Shown one piece after another: positions 26,954 to 39,895 of a stretch of DNA of 64,000 nucleotides. Under the pieces are notes generated by a model that was given only the letters and a program-made list of their open reading frames with translations, was not told the DNA's origin and ran no database searches. Numbering within the stretch: the stretch's first letter is position 1; each line of letters opens with the position of its first letter. The translations under genes were made by a program, and so were the position numbers. Origin of the DNA: a bacterium (GTDB lineage Bacteria; Bacillota; Bacilli; Lactobacillales; Streptococcaceae). The DNA lies in NCBI GenBank assembly GCA_905221125.1, contig CAJNBY010000002.1, forward strand, positions 1 to 64,000, written 5' to 3'.

Positions 26954-27703
26954 ATGATTGAATTTCAAAATGTTAGTAAGTTGTATGGTGATAAAGAGGC
27001 CTTGAGCAATCTCAATTTGCAGATTGAAAATGGGGAGATTATGGGCTTGATTGGCCATAATGGGGCTGGAAAATCGACCACTATAAAATCTTTAGTCAGT
27101 ATCATTTCGCCTAGCAGCGGTCGTATTCTGGTAGACGGTCAGGATTTGTCGGAAAATCGCTTGTCTATCAAACGAAAGATTGGCTACGTAGCAGACTCGC
27201 CTGACTTATTTTTACGCTTAACGGCCAATGAATTTTGGGAATTAATCGCCTCCTCTTATGATCTGACTAGCTCTGACTTGGAAGCTAGTCTAGCTAGGCT
27301 ATTGAACGTTTTTGATTTTGCTGAAAATCGTTATCAGGTTATTGAAACACTCTCTCACGGAATGCGTCAGAAAGTCTTTGTCATCGGGGCACTCTTGTCT
27401 GATCCTGATATTTGGGTCTTGGACGAACCCTTGACTGGTTTGGATCCCCAAGCTGCCTTTGATTTGAAACAGATGATGAAGGAACATGCGCAAAAAGGTA
27501 AGACGGTCTTATTTTCAACCCATGTCCTAGAGGTAGCTGAGCAAGTCTGTGATCGGATTGCTATTTTGAAAAAGGGGCATTTGATTTATTGTGGTAGCGT
27601 AGAGGACTTGAGAAAAGACCATCCAGACCAGTCTTTGGAAAGTATCTACCTTAGTCTTGCTGGTAGAAAAGAGGAGGTTTCAGATGCGTCTCAAGGTCAT
27701 TAA
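26954..27703 (+). CDS. ABC transporter ATPase (ABC-2/EcsA-like)
   Basis: A 249-residue ATPase. Walker A GHNGAGKST, signature LSHGMRQKV (the variant found in EcsA-type exporters), Walker B WVLDEPLTGLDP, switch His in FSTHVLEVAE. ATG 26954 is chosen as it follows TAGGAGTTG and starts MIEFQNVSKLYG; the frame is open from 26885. It overlaps the membrane gene by 20 bp, so the two form one transporter. A TATAAT at 26914-26919 is the likely -10. Substrate unknown; Ecs-like systems affect secretion and membrane protease function. Confidence 0.88.
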   Translation: MIEFQNVSKLYGDKEALSNLNLQIENGEIMGLIGHNGAGKSTTIKSLVSIISPSSGRILVDGQDLSENRLSIKRKIGYVADSPDLFLRLTANEFWELIASSYDLTSSDLEASLARLLNVFDFAENRYQVIETLSHGMRQKVFVIGALLSDPDIWVLDEPLTGLDPQAAFDLKQMMKEHAQKGKTVLFSTHVLEVAEQVCDRIAILKKGHLIYCGSVEDLRKDHPDQSLESIYLSLAGRKEEVSDASQGH

Positions 27704-29321
27704 AAAATTAGTGGATATCAATATCCTCTATTCATCTCAAGAAGCTAATCTGGCTAACCTACGAAAGAAGCAGGCTAAGAATCCTGGGAAAAAAGTAAAT
27801 GTTTCCGCTAGAGTCCTAAGTTCTTACATTTTTTCTAGTCTCTTGATGCTTTTCATGTTTATAAATATAGCCTTTCGTTTTCCTTTTGAGGAAATGCCAA
27901 GTTTTTTTAGTAGCATGGTTGCTATTTTACTGGTGCTTGCCTTTTCAACTTCTTTCACTGCATTTTACAATGTCTTTTATGAGAGTAAGGACTTGGCATC
28001 GTATAGGCCCTATGCCTTTAAAGAATCAGAGATTATAATTGCTAAAGGACTGTCTGTTCTCTTGCCAGCTCTAGCTGGAATTGTACCAATCCTAGCTTAT
28101 TTTCTAGTCCTCTATATTAGGCTAGCTCCTTCTCTTTGGCTGGGCTTGCCTTTGATGCTGCTGTCCTTGGCCTTATTATTTGTCTCTATTACTTTAGTGA
28201 TGGTAGTGGCAGTACATTTCTTGGCTCAGACTACGGTCTTCAGAAAGTATCAGTCTATTTTTGCGAATGTGATGATTGGGATAGGAGTTCTCATACCTTT
28301 AATATTTGTCCTCTTTCTACAGTCGACTTTTGGAAGTATTGTTGACAAAGTTAGAGACATTCCATTTCTCCTTTATCCTCTTCATATCTTTTACAAAATA
28401 GCAGTGGCTCCTTTTTCGACAGAAGCCATACTGGGTCTACTCGCTTGGATAGGACTAACTCTCTTCCTACTTTACCTGACCAAAAAGAAGGTTCTTCCTC
28501 ATTTTTATGACGTGATTCTGCTTAACAGTGAGGAGAAGGTCAAGAAAGAACGTCGCAGTAAGGAGAGAATTTCAACTACTAATAAAAAGGGCTTTTTCCG
28601 TATGGTTTTACGCTACCACCTCACCCTCTTGGGACAGGGAACTGGCGTGATTACAGTGCTTTTTACAAGTGCTTTCCTTCCTTATCTCATGATGATCGGT
28701 CTGATTTCCAACATCCGAGATTCTCAGATAGTTCCAGACATTCATCCTCCATACTGGTTACCCTTGTTTTTTATAGGTCTCTTTCTAGCTGTTGTCAATA
28801 ACAATATCACCAGCCTGCATTCAATTGCCTTATCCTTGGAGAGGGAAAATGTTGATTTTCTTAAGAGTTTACCCTTTGACTTCGCTCGTTATGTGAAAGT
28901 GAAATTTTGGATTATATTTGCTGTCCAGTCCTTTTTACCAGTTTTGATTTTACTTGGTCTTTCTCTATATCTAGGCTTGCCCATCCTTTCGATGATTTAC
29001 CTTATTGTGGCCTGGATCCTTGCCAGTGTCATCCTTTCTTGCCACCATTACCTTAAGGACGTGAAAAATCTGTCAACCAATTGGAGTAACATTACGGACT
29101 TGGTGAACCGTTCAAATCGTATAGTAGCAATTGTTTTACTCTTAATTTATAGTGCTATCTTAATGATTTTAGTCATAGCAAGTTTATTCTTGGTTCGGTC
29201 TCTCTCCTCTATCCTTGCCATTAGCTTGGGAGTAGGAGCTCTTATCCTCTTGTTTGCTCTTGCTATTTTTGGCTATCATTACTACCTGTCACGTATATTG
29301 GCAGAAATAGAAAAAAGATGA
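27684..29321 (+). CDS. ABC transporter membrane subunit, Ecs/ABC-2-like
   Basis: A 545-residue membrane protein with about 12 predicted helices in two halves of six, separated by a basic loop near residues 290-305 (rich in KKERRSKER). The first 50 residues are soluble and basic. It pairs with the preceding ATPase, with which it overlaps by 20 bp; ATG 27684 has GAGGAGG in front. The size and double-six topology suit a family of streptococcal ABC-2 permeases of unknown substrate. It ends 29 bp before a bidirectional terminator shared with the ltaS-like gene. Confidence 0.82.
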   Translation: MRLKVIKKLVDINILYSSQEANLANLRKKQAKNPGKKVNVSARVLSSYIFSSLLMLFMFINIAFRFPFEEMPSFFSSMVAILLVLAFSTSFTAFYNVFYESKDLASYRPYAFKESEIIIAKGLSVLLPALAGIVPILAYFLVLYIRLAPSLWLGLPLMLLSLALLFVSITLVMVVAVHFLAQTTVFRKYQSIFANVMIGIGVLIPLIFVLFLQSTFGSIVDKVRDIPFLLYPLHIFYKIAVAPFSTEAILGLLAWIGLTLFLLYLTKKKVLPHFYDVILLNSEEKVKKERRSKERISTTNKKGFFRMVLRYHLTLLGQGTGVITVLFTSAFLPYLMMIGLISNIRDSQIVPDIHPPYWLPLFFIGLFLAVVNNNITSLHSIALSLERENVDFLKSLPFDFARYVKVKFWIIFAVQSFLPVLILLGLSLYLGLPILSMIYLIVAWILASVILSCHHYLKDVKNLSTNWSNITDLVNRSNRIVAIVLLLIYSAILMILVIASLFLVRSLSSILAISLGVGALILLFALAIFGYHYYLSRILAEIEKR

Positions 29322-29349
29322 GATAGATGGTTGCTTGATTGATAAAAAG

Positions 29350-29380
29350 AATGCTCCTCCAAGACGGAAGAGCATTTTTT
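29350..29380. terminator. Bidirectional terminator between ABC permease and ltaS-like gene
   Basis: AATGCTCCTCC pairs with GGAAGAGCATT (one mismatch), 5-nt loop; TTTTTT follows on plus and a T-rich stretch on minus. The right edge meets the stop codon of the minus gene. Confidence 0.85.
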
Positions 29381-31529
29381 ATTGTGATTTTGATTCGGTT
29401 TCTGCCGACTCTGGGTGGAGTTCTTGGTAACTTGGTGCCTTGAAAAGGTCAGTACTGGTTTTGCCTTGTCGTTGGCTAAAGAGGCTCGTTGACTGACTTC
29501 CTTTTTCTTGCTCAATCTTTTGCAGAATTGGTAAGGAATTGAGGTAAGAAATACTTTCTGTATCAACTTTTCCAAGATGATCTTTTTGGTAGAAACGTAT
29601 CAAATCGCCAGTTTGAATCTGGTCGCTGATTTTCAGCTGTTGACTGGCTGCTTGACGAACGATTTCTAGTTCAGTCTGAGCTTGTTCATCAAGATTGCTG
29701 ATTTCAAGACCGCTCTCAGTATAGTAGGTTCGTCCGTCGTAGCTGGTGTATTTGGGCGTGACGAAGGAGTTTGCAGTTCGAAAGGCAACGATTTCTTGAT
29801 GATCTGGTGATAGGAGGTCTTGTCCGACTTGAAGGAAGGAATTGGACTCAATACCAAGGAGGTGTTCGAGAGTCGGTAAGATATCGATTTGCCCGCCGTA
29901 AGTATTGATAATTTGTCCCTTTTCATAACCAGGCATGACCACCATAAAAGGCACTCGTTGCAACATGGCATTGTCGTAATTCGACCAGTTCTCAGAAGTC
30001 TTTCCAATCAAGGGTGCCAGGTCAGGATTGCGGGAATTGGAAATGCCATAATGGTCTCCGTAGATGACGATGATGGATTTTTCATAGAGGCCACTTTCTT
30101 TGAGATAGTCAAAGAAGGCCTTGATGGCACTATCCAGATAGTTGGCGGTTTGAAAGTAGCCATTGATAGTTTCATCTTTGGTTTTGGCCAAGGGGAAACC
30201 AAGCTCATCGCCCGTCAGATTGCTAGCATAAGGATAGTGATTGGACACCGTGATATACTTGGCATAAAAAGGCTGTTGCAAGTGCTCTAGATACTGGATA
30301 GAATCTTTCATCATGATTTTATCATTTAAACCATATTGGAAAGAATTGCTACTGTCTTGCTTGGTAAAATAGGAAGCATCAAAGAAGTATTGGTAGCCCC
30401 ATTGTTTGTAGGTCGTATTTCGGTTCCAGAAGGTCCCGATATTACCGTGAAAGACAGCACTTGATTGATAGCCGTTTTTTGATAGGATAAAAGGTGCTGC
30501 CTGCTGGGTATTGGTGCCACCGTAGTTGACCATAAAGGAACCTTGGTCAAGTCCAAACAAACCGGTCTCCAGCATGGTTTCCGCATCTGATGTCTTACCA
30601 GCCTTGACTTGGTTAAAGATATTCGAAAAGGCTAGTGTAGATTGCGAATGGTAGAGGGAATTAAGGAAGGGAGTGACTTCATGCTCAGTTCCCTCTAGGT
30701 TGAGTTTATAGTCAAGCAGGAACTGCTGGAAACTCTCCAAGTGGAGATAAATCACATTTTTCCCTTTAGCCAAGCCAAAATAGTCTGGATTGGGCTTAGC
30801 CGAATGTTCTTGAATATAATCTGTAATAGGTTGAAGGTCAGTCTCAGAGGCCTTAGCACGTTCCTTGTTGGCGCTGTAGGATTGGTTGGCACTATAACCT
30901 AGAAAGGCTGGCAAACTGAGGGCACGAACAACATAATAATTCGAAAATCCTCGCGATAGGAGATCGGGACGCTCAATTTCAGCCAAGAAAAGATTAGCTG
31001 AAAAAAGCAGGGCTGAAAGTGCAGTGATAGCAACACTGGAGCGGAATTTGAAGGGTCTCCTATCCAGCTGGATGAATTTTTTAAAGAAAAGAAAAGCCAT
31101 CAGTGGGAAATCCATAAAATAGATGAAATCCCAAGGACGCAGTAACTCTAGTTCCGCAGTACCAACAGATACCTTGCTGACCACCTTCATGGTATTAGCC
31201 GTGATAAAGTCGCTAAATTCTCGATAGTAAAAGACATTGGAATAGAGCCAAATAAACAAAAGGCTGTAAATAGCAATACTCAGACCATAAAAAATCTTGG
31301 TTGACCGAGCGTAGAGGGCTAAAGTCAGCAGGAGTAATCCCAAAGGAAGGGGATTGAAAAAGGCGATAAAGGCAAGGTAATTTCCTTGCAATTTTCCTAC
31401 TTGAATATCTAAATTAAAGTCAACGGTATAGGCTAATAAGGTTTTGAGCCAATATAGGATTAAAAGGGTTAGGACAAAACCCAGTCTGGTACCGATGGCT
31501 TTTTGGATTTTGTTAAAATTGCTTTTCAC
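29379..31529 (-). CDS. ltaS: LTA synthase-family membrane phosphoglycerol transferase
   Basis: A 716-residue protein: five predicted helices in the first ~230 residues, then an extracellular sulfatase-fold domain. LtaS landmarks are YLHLESFQ with the metal Glu, AGKTSDAETM with the nucleophile Thr, GNIGTFWNR, and YGDHYG with metal-binding residues. LtaS enzymes polymerise glycerol phosphate from phosphatidylglycerol. The C-terminal ~100 residues are a Ser/Gln-rich tail. Start GTG 31529 is chosen: AGGAAG lies 7 nt before it and MKSNFNK precedes the first helix; the frame continues upstream to 31595. S. pneumoniae attaches its choline teichoic acid with TacL, so an LtaS here argues for S. mitis. 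The exact polymer made is unknown. Confidence 0.87.
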   Translation of the reverse strand: MKSNFNKIQKAIGTRLGFVLTLLILYWLKTLLAYTVDFNLDIQVGKLQGNYLAFIAFFNPLPLGLLLLTLALYARSTKIFYGLSIAIYSLLFIWLYSNVFYYREFSDFITANTMKVVSKVSVGTAELELLRPWDFIYFMDFPLMAFLFFKKFIQLDRRPFKFRSSVAITALSALLFSANLFLAEIERPDLLSRGFSNYYVVRALSLPAFLGYSANQSYSANKERAKASETDLQPITDYIQEHSAKPNPDYFGLAKGKNVIYLHLESFQQFLLDYKLNLEGTEHEVTPFLNSLYHSQSTLAFSNIFNQVKAGKTSDAETMLETGLFGLDQGSFMVNYGGTNTQQAAPFILSKNGYQSSAVFHGNIGTFWNRNTTYKQWGYQYFFDASYFTKQDSSNSFQYGLNDKIMMKDSIQYLEHLQQPFYAKYITVSNHYPYASNLTGDELGFPLAKTKDETINGYFQTANYLDSAIKAFFDYLKESGLYEKSIIVIYGDHYGISNSRNPDLAPLIGKTSENWSNYDNAMLQRVPFMVVMPGYEKGQIINTYGGQIDILPTLEHLLGIESNSFLQVGQDLLSPDHQEIVAFRTANSFVTPKYTSYDGRTYYTESGLEISNLDEQAQTELEIVRQAASQQLKISDQIQTGDLIRFYQKDHLGKVDTESISYLNSLPILQKIEQEKGSQSTSLFSQRQGKTSTDLFKAPSYQELHPESAETESKSQ

Positions 31530-31559
31530 ACATTTACTTCCTAATTTTTTATTAGTATT

Positions 31560-31568
31560 AGTATACCA
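31560..31568 (-). promoter_or_regulatory. Extended -10 of the ltaS-like gene
   Basis: On the minus strand TGGTATACT, giving a leader of about 24 nt before GTG 31529. No clear -35. Confidence 0.55.
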
Positions 31569-31609
31569 TTTTTTAAAAGAAGAGTAAAAAAGCAAGGGTA
31601 GTTTCTTTT

Positions 31610-31638
31610 TTGAGAATTGGCTAAAAGTTTGATATAAT
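31610..31638 (+). promoter_or_regulatory. rlmI promoter (predicted leaderless)
   Basis: TTGAGA (31610-31615), 17-bp spacer, TATAAT (31633-31638). The ATG at 31646 lies 7 nt past the -10, where transcription should begin. Confidence 0.8.
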
Positions 31639-31645
31639 GGTAGTT

Positions 31646-32809
31646 ATGAATAGAATAAGAGTCAGTAAAAGGGTTGAAAAGAAACTCGCCAAAGGTCTAG
31701 TTTTACTAGAAGCCAGCGATCTTGAGAACGTCAATCTCGAGGATCAGGAAGTAGAAGTGCAGAGTCAAGATGGAAACTTTCTTGGGACTGCCTACCTTTC
31801 TCAACAAAACAAGGGCTTGGGCTGGTTTGTTAGCAAAGACAAGGTGATCTTTAATCAAGCTCTCTTTGAAACGCTGTTTAGACAAGCTAAAGAAAAGAGA
31901 AGAGCCTACTATCAAGATGATTTGACAACTGCCTTTCGTCTCTTTAACCAAGAGGGAGATGGCTTTGGGGGTCTGACAGTGGACCTTTATGGCGACTATG
32001 CTGTCTTTTCTTGGTATAACTCTTATGTTTATCAGATTCGCAAGGTTATCTCAGAAGCCTTTAGACAGGTTTTTCCTGAGGTTTTAGGGGCCTATGAGAA
32101 GATTCGCTTTAAGGGTCTAGACTATGAATCTGCCCATGTTTATGGTCAAGAAGCACCTGACTTTTTCACTGTTCTGGAAAATGGTGTCTTGTATCAGGTC
32201 TTCATGAATGATGGCTTGATGACAGGTATTTTCTTAGACCAGCATGAGGTTCGTGGTAGTTTAGTTGACGGCTTGGCTATGGGCAAATCTTTGCTCAATA
32301 TGTTTTCTTATACAGCAGCCTTTTCAGTAGCTGCGGCCATGGGAGGAGCAAGTCAGACAACTTCGGTTGATCTAGCCAAACGTTCACGAGAATTGTCTCA
32401 AGCGCATTTTCAGGCAAATGGGATCAGCACAGATGCCCATCGTTTTATAGTCATGGACGTCTTTGAGTATTTCAAGTATGCCAAGCGAAAAGGCTTGACC
32501 TACGATGTGATTGTCCTAGATCCGCCTAGCTTTGCTCGGAACAAAAAACAAACTTTCTCTGTGGCCAAGGATTATCACAAGTTGATTTCCCAGAGTCTTG
32601 AGATTTTAAATCCGGGAGGGATTATCATTGCCAGTACCAATGCTGCCAATGTTTCCCGTCAGAAATTTACAGAACAAATTGATAAAGGCTTCGCAGGAAG
32701 AAGTTACCAGATTTTAAACAAATACGGTCTTCCAGCAGATTTCGCCTATAATAAAAAAGATGAAAGTAGTAATTACCTCAAGGTGATTAGTATGAAGGTT
32801 AGTAAATGA
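31646..32809 (+). CDS. rlmI: Class I SAM-dependent 23S rRNA methyltransferase, RlmI-like
   Basis: A 387-residue enzyme: N-terminal PUA-like domain (about 1-75), middle EEHEE domain and C-terminal Rossmann methyltransferase. SAM-site motifs are [15 protein letters not shown] and the catalytic-loop [14 protein letters not shown]. It resembles RlmI, which makes m5C in 23S rRNA; target position is not provable here. ATG 31646 (MNRIRVSK) is selected over the frame's earlier codon at 31637, which lies in the -10. There is no ribosome site. It overlaps aroD by 4 bp, heading the aromatic operon. Confidence 0.87.
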   Translation: MNRIRVSKRVEKKLAKGLVLLEASDLENVNLEDQEVEVQSQDGNFLGTAYLSQQNKGLGWFVSKDKVIFNQALFETLFRQAKEKRRAYYQDDLTTAFRLFNQEGDGFGGLTVDLYGDYAVFSWYNSYVYQIRKVISEAFRQVFPEVLGAYEKIRFKGLDYESAHVYGQEAPDFFTVLENGVLYQVFMNDGLMTGIFLDQHEVRGSLVDGLAMGKSLLNMFSYTAAFSVAAAMGGASQTTSVDLAKRSRELSQAHFQANGISTDAHRFIVMDVFEYFKYAKRKGLTYDVIVLDPPSFARNKKQTFSVAKDYHKLISQSLEILNPGGIIIASTNAANVSRQKFTEQIDKGFAGRSYQILNKYGLPADFAYNKKDESSNYLKVISMKVSK

Positions 32810-33483
32810 AATTAATCGTTTCAGTAATGCCAAGAAGTTTAGAGGAGGCTCAGGCACTGGATGCCACGAGGTATCTGGATGCCGACATCATTGAATGGCG
32901 GGCCGACTATCTGCCTAAGGAAGCGATTTTGCAGGTGGCTCCAGCTATTTTTGAAAAATTCGCAGGTCGTGAGTTGGTTTTCACATTGCGAACTCGCTCT
33001 GAAGGGGGACAAATCGACCTTTCTCCAGACGAATATATCCATCTTATCAAGGAAGTGGCGCAACTCTATCAACCAGACTATATTGATTTTGAGTACTATA
33101 GCTACAAGGATGTTTTTGAGGAAATGCTGGACTTCCCAAATCTCGTTTTGAGTTACCACAATTTCCAAGAAACACCTGAAAATATGATGGAAATCTTGTC
33201 AGAGTTGACGAGCCTAAATCCAAAACTGGTCAAGGTTGCGGTAATGGCTCACACGGAGCAAGATGTCCTAGAATTGATGAACTATACACGAGGCTTTAAA
33301 ACCCTCAATCCTGAACAGGAATATGTGACTATTTCTATGGGCAAGGTGGGCAAGGTCTCTCGTATCACTGCGGATGTGACGGGTTCTAGCTGGTCCTTTG
33401 CTAGCCTAGATGAGGCTAGTGCCCCTGGTCAGATTTCTCTAGCTAGCATGAAAAAAATCAGGGAGATTTTGGATGAAGCTTGA
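32806..33483 (+). CDS. aroD: 3-dehydroquinate dehydratase, type I
   Basis: A 225-residue class I dehydroquinase (shikimate pathway step 3). Active-site features are the EWRADYL substrate segment, the catalytic His in [10 protein letters not shown] and the Schiff-base Lys in KLVKVAVMA. It begins in the rlmI stop (ATGA) and overlaps aroE by 11 bp, so coupling is tight. It supplies dehydroshikimate for chorismate and aromatic amino acids. Confidence 0.96.
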   Translation: MKLIVSVMPRSLEEAQALDATRYLDADIIEWRADYLPKEAILQVAPAIFEKFAGRELVFTLRTRSEGGQIDLSPDEYIHLIKEVAQLYQPDYIDFEYYSYKDVFEEMLDFPNLVLSYHNFQETPENMMEILSELTSLNPKLVKVAVMAHTEQDVLELMNYTRGFKTLNPEQEYVTISMGKVGKVSRITADVTGSSWSFASLDEASAPGQISLASMKKIREILDEA

Positions 33484-34327
33484 TGGCTATACACGTTTAG
33501 CTGCAGTTGTTGCCAATCCTATTAAGCATTCTATTTCCCCCTTTATCCACAATAGGGCCTTTGAGGCGACAGCTACCAACGGTGCTTATGTAGCCTGGGA
33601 GATTGATGCAGCTGACTTGGCAGAAACAGTCGCCAATATTCGCCGTTACCAGATGTTTGGCATCAACCTGTCTATGCCCTATAAGGAGCAAGTGATTCCT
33701 TATTTGGATGAGCTGAGTGACGAAGCGCGCTTGATCGGTGCGGTCAATACGGTTGTCAATGAGAATGGCAATTTAATTGGATATAATACAGATGGCAAGG
33801 GATTTTTTAAGAGCTTGCCTTCTTTTACAATTACAGGTAAGAAGATGACTCTGCTGGGTGCAGGTGGTGCGGCTAAATCCATTCTGGCGCAAGCTATTTT
33901 AGACGGCGTCAGTCAGATTTCAGTCTTTGTTCGTTCAGTTTCTATGGAAAAAACAAGACCTTACCTAGATAAGTTACAGGGGCAAACAGGCTTTAAAGTG
34001 GACTTGTATGCTTTAGAAGATGTTCCTGTCTTGCAGGAAAGGATTGCCGAGTCGGATTTACTGGTCAATGCGACAAGTGTAGGGATGGATGGTCAATCAT
34101 CTCCAGTTCCTGAAAGCATAGTCTTACCAGAAACTCTCTTAGTAGCTGATATCATTTACAAGCCTTTTGAAACGCCATTTTTGAAATGGGCCAGAAGTCA
34201 GGGCAATCTAGCAATCAATGGTTTGGGAATGTTGCTCTATCAAGCTGCAGAAGCCTTTCAACTGTGGACAGGCAAGGAAATGCCTACAGAAGAGATTTGG
34301 CAGTCCTTAACAGAAAAATACCAATAA
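33473..34327 (+). CDS. aroE: Shikimate dehydrogenase
   Basis: A 284-residue NADPH enzyme (pathway step 4). The shikimate-binding N-terminal motif is [13 protein letters not shown] with the Ser pair; the NADP Rossmann motif is [31 protein letters not shown] is the conserved C-terminal segment. It overlaps aroD by 11 bp and precedes aroB by 18 bp with AAAGGGAGA as ribosome site. Confidence 0.96.
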   Translation: MKLDGYTRLAAVVANPIKHSISPFIHNRAFEATATNGAYVAWEIDAADLAETVANIRRYQMFGINLSMPYKEQVIPYLDELSDEARLIGAVNTVVNENGNLIGYNTDGKGFFKSLPSFTITGKKMTLLGAGGAAKSILAQAILDGVSQISVFVRSVSMEKTRPYLDKLQGQTGFKVDLYALEDVPVLQERIAESDLLVNATSVGMDGQSSPVPESIVLPETLLVADIIYKPFETPFLKWARSQGNLAINGLGMLLYQAAEAFQLWTGKEMPTEEIWQSLTEKYQ

Positions 34328-34345
34328 AGAAAGGGAGATTCTCCT

Positions 34346-35413
34346 ATGAAAATCAGAATCGATATTCCTCATCATCCTTATGATATTCAGATTGAAAAAG
34401 GTTGTCTGGCTCAAGCTGGTCAGTGGTTGCGAGAACTCTGGCAACCGCAAAAAGTGGTCATTGTAACCGACAACCACGTAGCTTCTCTTTATGCAGAGAA
34501 GGTCAAGCTCAGCCTAGAAGATGCTGGTTTTCAGGTAGCAGTTTTTGACTTTTTAGAAGGGGAAGAAAGGAAAAATCTGACCACTGTTCAGAAAGTCTAT
34601 GAATTCCTAGTTAAGCAGGGGCTGACTCGTAGCGATGGGATTGTAGCTCTAGGTGGTGGTGTTGTTGGGGACCTGGCTGGCTTTGTAGCCTCTACCTATA
34701 TGAGAGGCATTCACTTTGTTCAGATACCGACCAGTTTGACAGCTCAGGTGGATTCTTCTATCGGTGGAAAAACAGGCGTCAATACTCCATTTGCTAAGAA
34801 TATGGTAGGAACTTTTGCCCAACCAGATGGAGTTCTGATCGATCCGCTTGTCCTTGAAACGCTTGGAAAAAGAGAGTTGATTGAAGGGATGGGTGAGGTC
34901 ATCAAGTATGGCTTGATTGAGGATCCAGAACTTTGGAAAATCTTGACGGAGCTAGATGGTTCTGTAGAGAGCATTTTGGAGCATGCAGAGACCTTGATTG
35001 AACATTCTTGTCAGGTCAAGCGCAAGATGGTGGTTGAGGATGAGTTGGACAATGGTGTTCGCCTTTATCTCAATTTTGGCCACACCATTGGTCATGCCAT
35101 TGAAGCGACTGCTGGTTATGGAAAAGTCATGCATGGAGAAGCTGTGGCCATGGGAATGGTTCAGATATCCAAGGTTGCTGAGGAAAAAGGTCTTATGCCA
35201 GCTGGCATTACCCAGTCTATCACAGAGATGTGTCAGAAATTTGGACTATCTGTTGACTATGAAAACTGGGATGTTGATAAGCTTTATCAGGCTTTGACAC
35301 ATGACAAGAAAGCGCGTGGCAATACCTTGAAATTGGTCTTGGTACCAGAGCTCGGTTCGGCGACCATTCACCCAGTTTCTCTGGAAGAGATGAAAGACTA
35401 CTTGGTAAAATAA
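34346..35413 (+). CDS. aroB: 3-dehydroquinate synthase
   Basis: A 355-residue NAD- and Zn-dependent enzyme (pathway step 2). The NAD motif is [39 protein letters not shown] is the signature; zinc ligands sit in [13 protein letters not shown] and [10 protein letters not shown]. It starts from DAHP, whose synthase gene is not in this window. It is in line with aroE and aroC, with AAGGAGAG before the next gene. Confidence 0.96.
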   Translation: MKIRIDIPHHPYDIQIEKGCLAQAGQWLRELWQPQKVVIVTDNHVASLYAEKVKLSLEDAGFQVAVFDFLEGEERKNLTTVQKVYEFLVKQGLTRSDGIVALGGGVVGDLAGFVASTYMRGIHFVQIPTSLTAQVDSSIGGKTGVNTPFAKNMVGTFAQPDGVLIDPLVLETLGKRELIEGMGEVIKYGLIEDPELWKILTELDGSVESILEHAETLIEHSCQVKRKMVVEDELDNGVRLYLNFGHTIGHAIEATAGYGKVMHGEAVAMGMVQISKVAEEKGLMPAGITQSITEMCQKFGLSVDYENWDVDKLYQALTHDKKARGNTLKLVLVPELGSATIHPVSLEEMKDYLVK

Positions 35414-35422
35414 GGAGAGTGT

Positions 35423-36589
35423 ATGAGATATTTAACTGCAGGAGAATCACACGGCCCCCGTCTGACGGCTATTATTGAAGGAATTCCGGCCGGACTACCT
35501 TTGACAGCTGAGGATATTAATGGAGACCTTAAACGCCGTCAGGGTGGCTACGGTCGTGGTGGTCGTATGAAGATTGAGAGTGACCAGGTTGTCTTTACAT
35601 CAGGCGTTCGTCACGGGAAGACGACAGGAGCTCCTATTACCATGGATGTCATTAATAAGGACCACCAAAAATGGCTGGACATTATGTCTGCAGAAGACAT
35701 TGAAGAGCGCCTTAAAAGCAAACGAAAAATCACCCATCCACGTCCAGGACATGCCGATTTGGTTGGGGGCATCAAGTACCGTTTTGACGATTTGCGAAAT
35801 TCTTTGGAACGTTCATCAGCTCGTGAAACCACCATGCGAGTGGCAGTCGGAGCTGTAGCCAAACGCCTCTTGGCTGAACTGGATATGGAGATTGCCAACC
35901 ATGTCGTGGTCTTTGGTGGCAAGGAAATCGATGTTCCTGAGAATCTAACAGTCGCTGAGATTAAGGAAAGAGCCGCCCAGTCTGAAGTTTCTATTGTCAA
36001 CCAAGAAAGAGAACAGGAAATCAAGGATTATATTGACCAAATCAAACGTGACGGTGATACCATCGGTGGGGTTGTGGAGACAGTCGTTGGAGGTGTTCCA
36101 GTTGGTCTTGGTTCCTATGTCCAATGGGACAGAAAATTGGATGCGAGATTGGCTCAGGCAGTTGTCTCTATCAATGCCTTTAAAGGGGTGGAATTTGGTC
36201 TTGGCTTTGAAGCTGGTTACCGTAAGGGAAGCCAAGTTATGGACGAAATTCTCTGGTCTAAAGAAGACGGCTATACTCGCCGTACTAACAATCTGGGCGG
36301 TTTTGAAGGTGGTATGACTAATGGGCAACCCATTGTTGTTCGTGGAGTCATGAAACCCATTCCCACTCTTTATAAACCACTTATGAGTGTGGATATCGAA
36401 ACCCACGAACCTTACAAGGCAACCGTGGAGAGAAGTGATCCGACCGCTCTTCCAGCTGCCGGAGTGGTCATGGAAGCCGTTGTGGCTACGGTTCTGGCGC
36501 AAGAAATCCTCGAAAAATTCTCGTCAGATAATCTAGAGGAGTTAAAAGAGGCAGTTGCCAAGCACCGAGACTATGCAAAGAATTATTAA
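35423..36589 (+). CDS. aroC: Chorismate synthase
   Basis: A 388-residue FMN-dependent enzyme (pathway step 7). Signature 1 is [13 protein letters not shown] at the N-terminus, another FMN/EPSP region is [12 protein letters not shown], and [15 protein letters not shown] is signature 2. Length is that of the Gram-positive form, which relies on a separate flavin reductase or reduced FMN supply. It lies 9 bp after aroB and 9 bp before tyrA. Confidence 0.97.
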   Translation: MRYLTAGESHGPRLTAIIEGIPAGLPLTAEDINGDLKRRQGGYGRGGRMKIESDQVVFTSGVRHGKTTGAPITMDVINKDHQKWLDIMSAEDIEERLKSKRKITHPRPGHADLVGGIKYRFDDLRNSLERSSARETTMRVAVGAVAKRLLAELDMEIANHVVVFGGKEIDVPENLTVAEIKERAAQSEVSIVNQEREQEIKDYIDQIKRDGDTIGGVVETVVGGVPVGLGSYVQWDRKLDARLAQAVVSINAFKGVEFGLGFEAGYRKGSQVMDEILWSKEDGYTRRTNNLGGFEGGMTNGQPIVVRGVMKPIPTLYKPLMSVDIETHEPYKATVERSDPTALPAAGVVMEAVVATVLAQEILEKFSSDNLEELKEAVAKHRDYAKNY

Positions 36590-36598
36590 GGAGTTCCT

Positions 36599-37702
36599 AT
36601 GGCAAAAACAATCTATATCGCAGGTCTTGGTTTGATCGGTGCCTCTATGGCACTCGGCATCAAACGCGATCATCCTGATTATGAGATTTTGGGTTATAAT
36701 CGCAGTCAAGCTTCGAGAGATATCGCCTTGAAAGAAGGTATGATTGACCGTGCAACAGATGATTTTGCTAGTTTTGCTCCTTTGGCAGATATCATCATCC
36801 TCAGTTTGCCAATCAAACAAACCATTTCCTTTATTAAGGAGTTGGCCGACTTGGACTTGAAAGAAGGTGTGATTATTTCAGATGCCGGTTCGACCAAGTC
36901 AGCTATTGTGGATGCGGCAGAGCAGTATTTGGCTGGCAAGCCTGTTCGTTTTGTCGGGGCCCATCCCATGGCTGGTAGTCACAAGACAGGGGCCGCCTCT
37001 GCGGATGTCAATCTCTTTGAAAATGCCTATTATATCTTTACCCCTTCGAGCCTGACAAGCCCTGATACTCTTGAGGAAATGAAGGACTTGCTTTCAGGTC
37101 TTCATGCTCGCTTTATCGAGATTGATGCCAAGGAGCATGATCGCGTGACTTCTCAGATTAGCCATTTTCCTCATATTCTGGCTTCTAGTCTCATGGAGCA
37201 GACTGCGGTCTATGCTCAAAAGCATGAGATGGCAAGGCGCTTTGCGGCCGGTGGTTTTCGAGATATGACCCGAATTGCGGAAAGCGAACCAGGTATGTGG
37301 ACTTCCATTCTCTTGTCTAATCGTGAGACCATTTTGGATCGAATTGAGGATTTCAAGGGGCGCTTAGACGAGGTTGGACAAGCCATCAGCAAGGGAGATG
37401 AAGAGCAAATCTGGAACTTTTTCAATCAAGCGCGGGAGCAACGTCAGGCCATGGAAATTCATAAGCGTGGCGGTGTGGATAGTTCTTACGACCTCTATGT
37501 TGACGTTCCCGATGAAGAAGATGTCATCCTGCGGATTTTGGAACTACTGCGTGGAACTTCCTTGGTTAATATCCACATCAACGAGGAAAACCGTGAGGAT
37601 ATTCACGGGATTCTACAAATTTCATTTAAAAACGCTCAAGACTTAGAACGAGCCGAGCACCTCATAACAGCAAATACCGACTACACAGTCGTCATTAAAT
37701 AA
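36599..37702 (+). CDS. tyrA: Prephenate dehydrogenase with ACT domain
   Basis: A 367-residue enzyme making 4-hydroxyphenylpyruvate for tyrosine. The NAD motif is [14 protein letters not shown], the catalytic His region is [12 protein letters not shown], and [12 protein letters not shown] is conserved. The last ~75 residues, beginning at [11 protein letters not shown], form an ACT regulatory domain, so tyrosine feedback is expected. It is in the aro operon 9 bp after aroC and 10 bp before a YlbF-type gene. Confidence 0.94.
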   Translation: MAKTIYIAGLGLIGASMALGIKRDHPDYEILGYNRSQASRDIALKEGMIDRATDDFASFAPLADIIILSLPIKQTISFIKELADLDLKEGVIISDAGSTKSAIVDAAEQYLAGKPVRFVGAHPMAGSHKTGAASADVNLFENAYYIFTPSSLTSPDTLEEMKDLLSGLHARFIEIDAKEHDRVTSQISHFPHILASSLMEQTAVYAQKHEMARRFAAGGFRDMTRIAESEPGMWTSILLSNRETILDRIEDFKGRLDEVGQAISKGDEEQIWNFFNQAREQRQAMEIHKRGGVDSSYDLYVDVPDEEDVILRILELLRGTSLVNIHINEENREDIHGILQISFKNAQDLERAEHLITANTDYTVVIK

Positions 37703-37712
37703 GGAGAAAATC

Positions 37713-39891
<2,179 letters not shown>

Positions 39892-39895
<4 letters not shown>

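Noticed and set aside
35945..36502. 185-residue minus-strand ORF opposite aroC
   Set aside because: Antisense shadow without start signals; aroC is fully supported.
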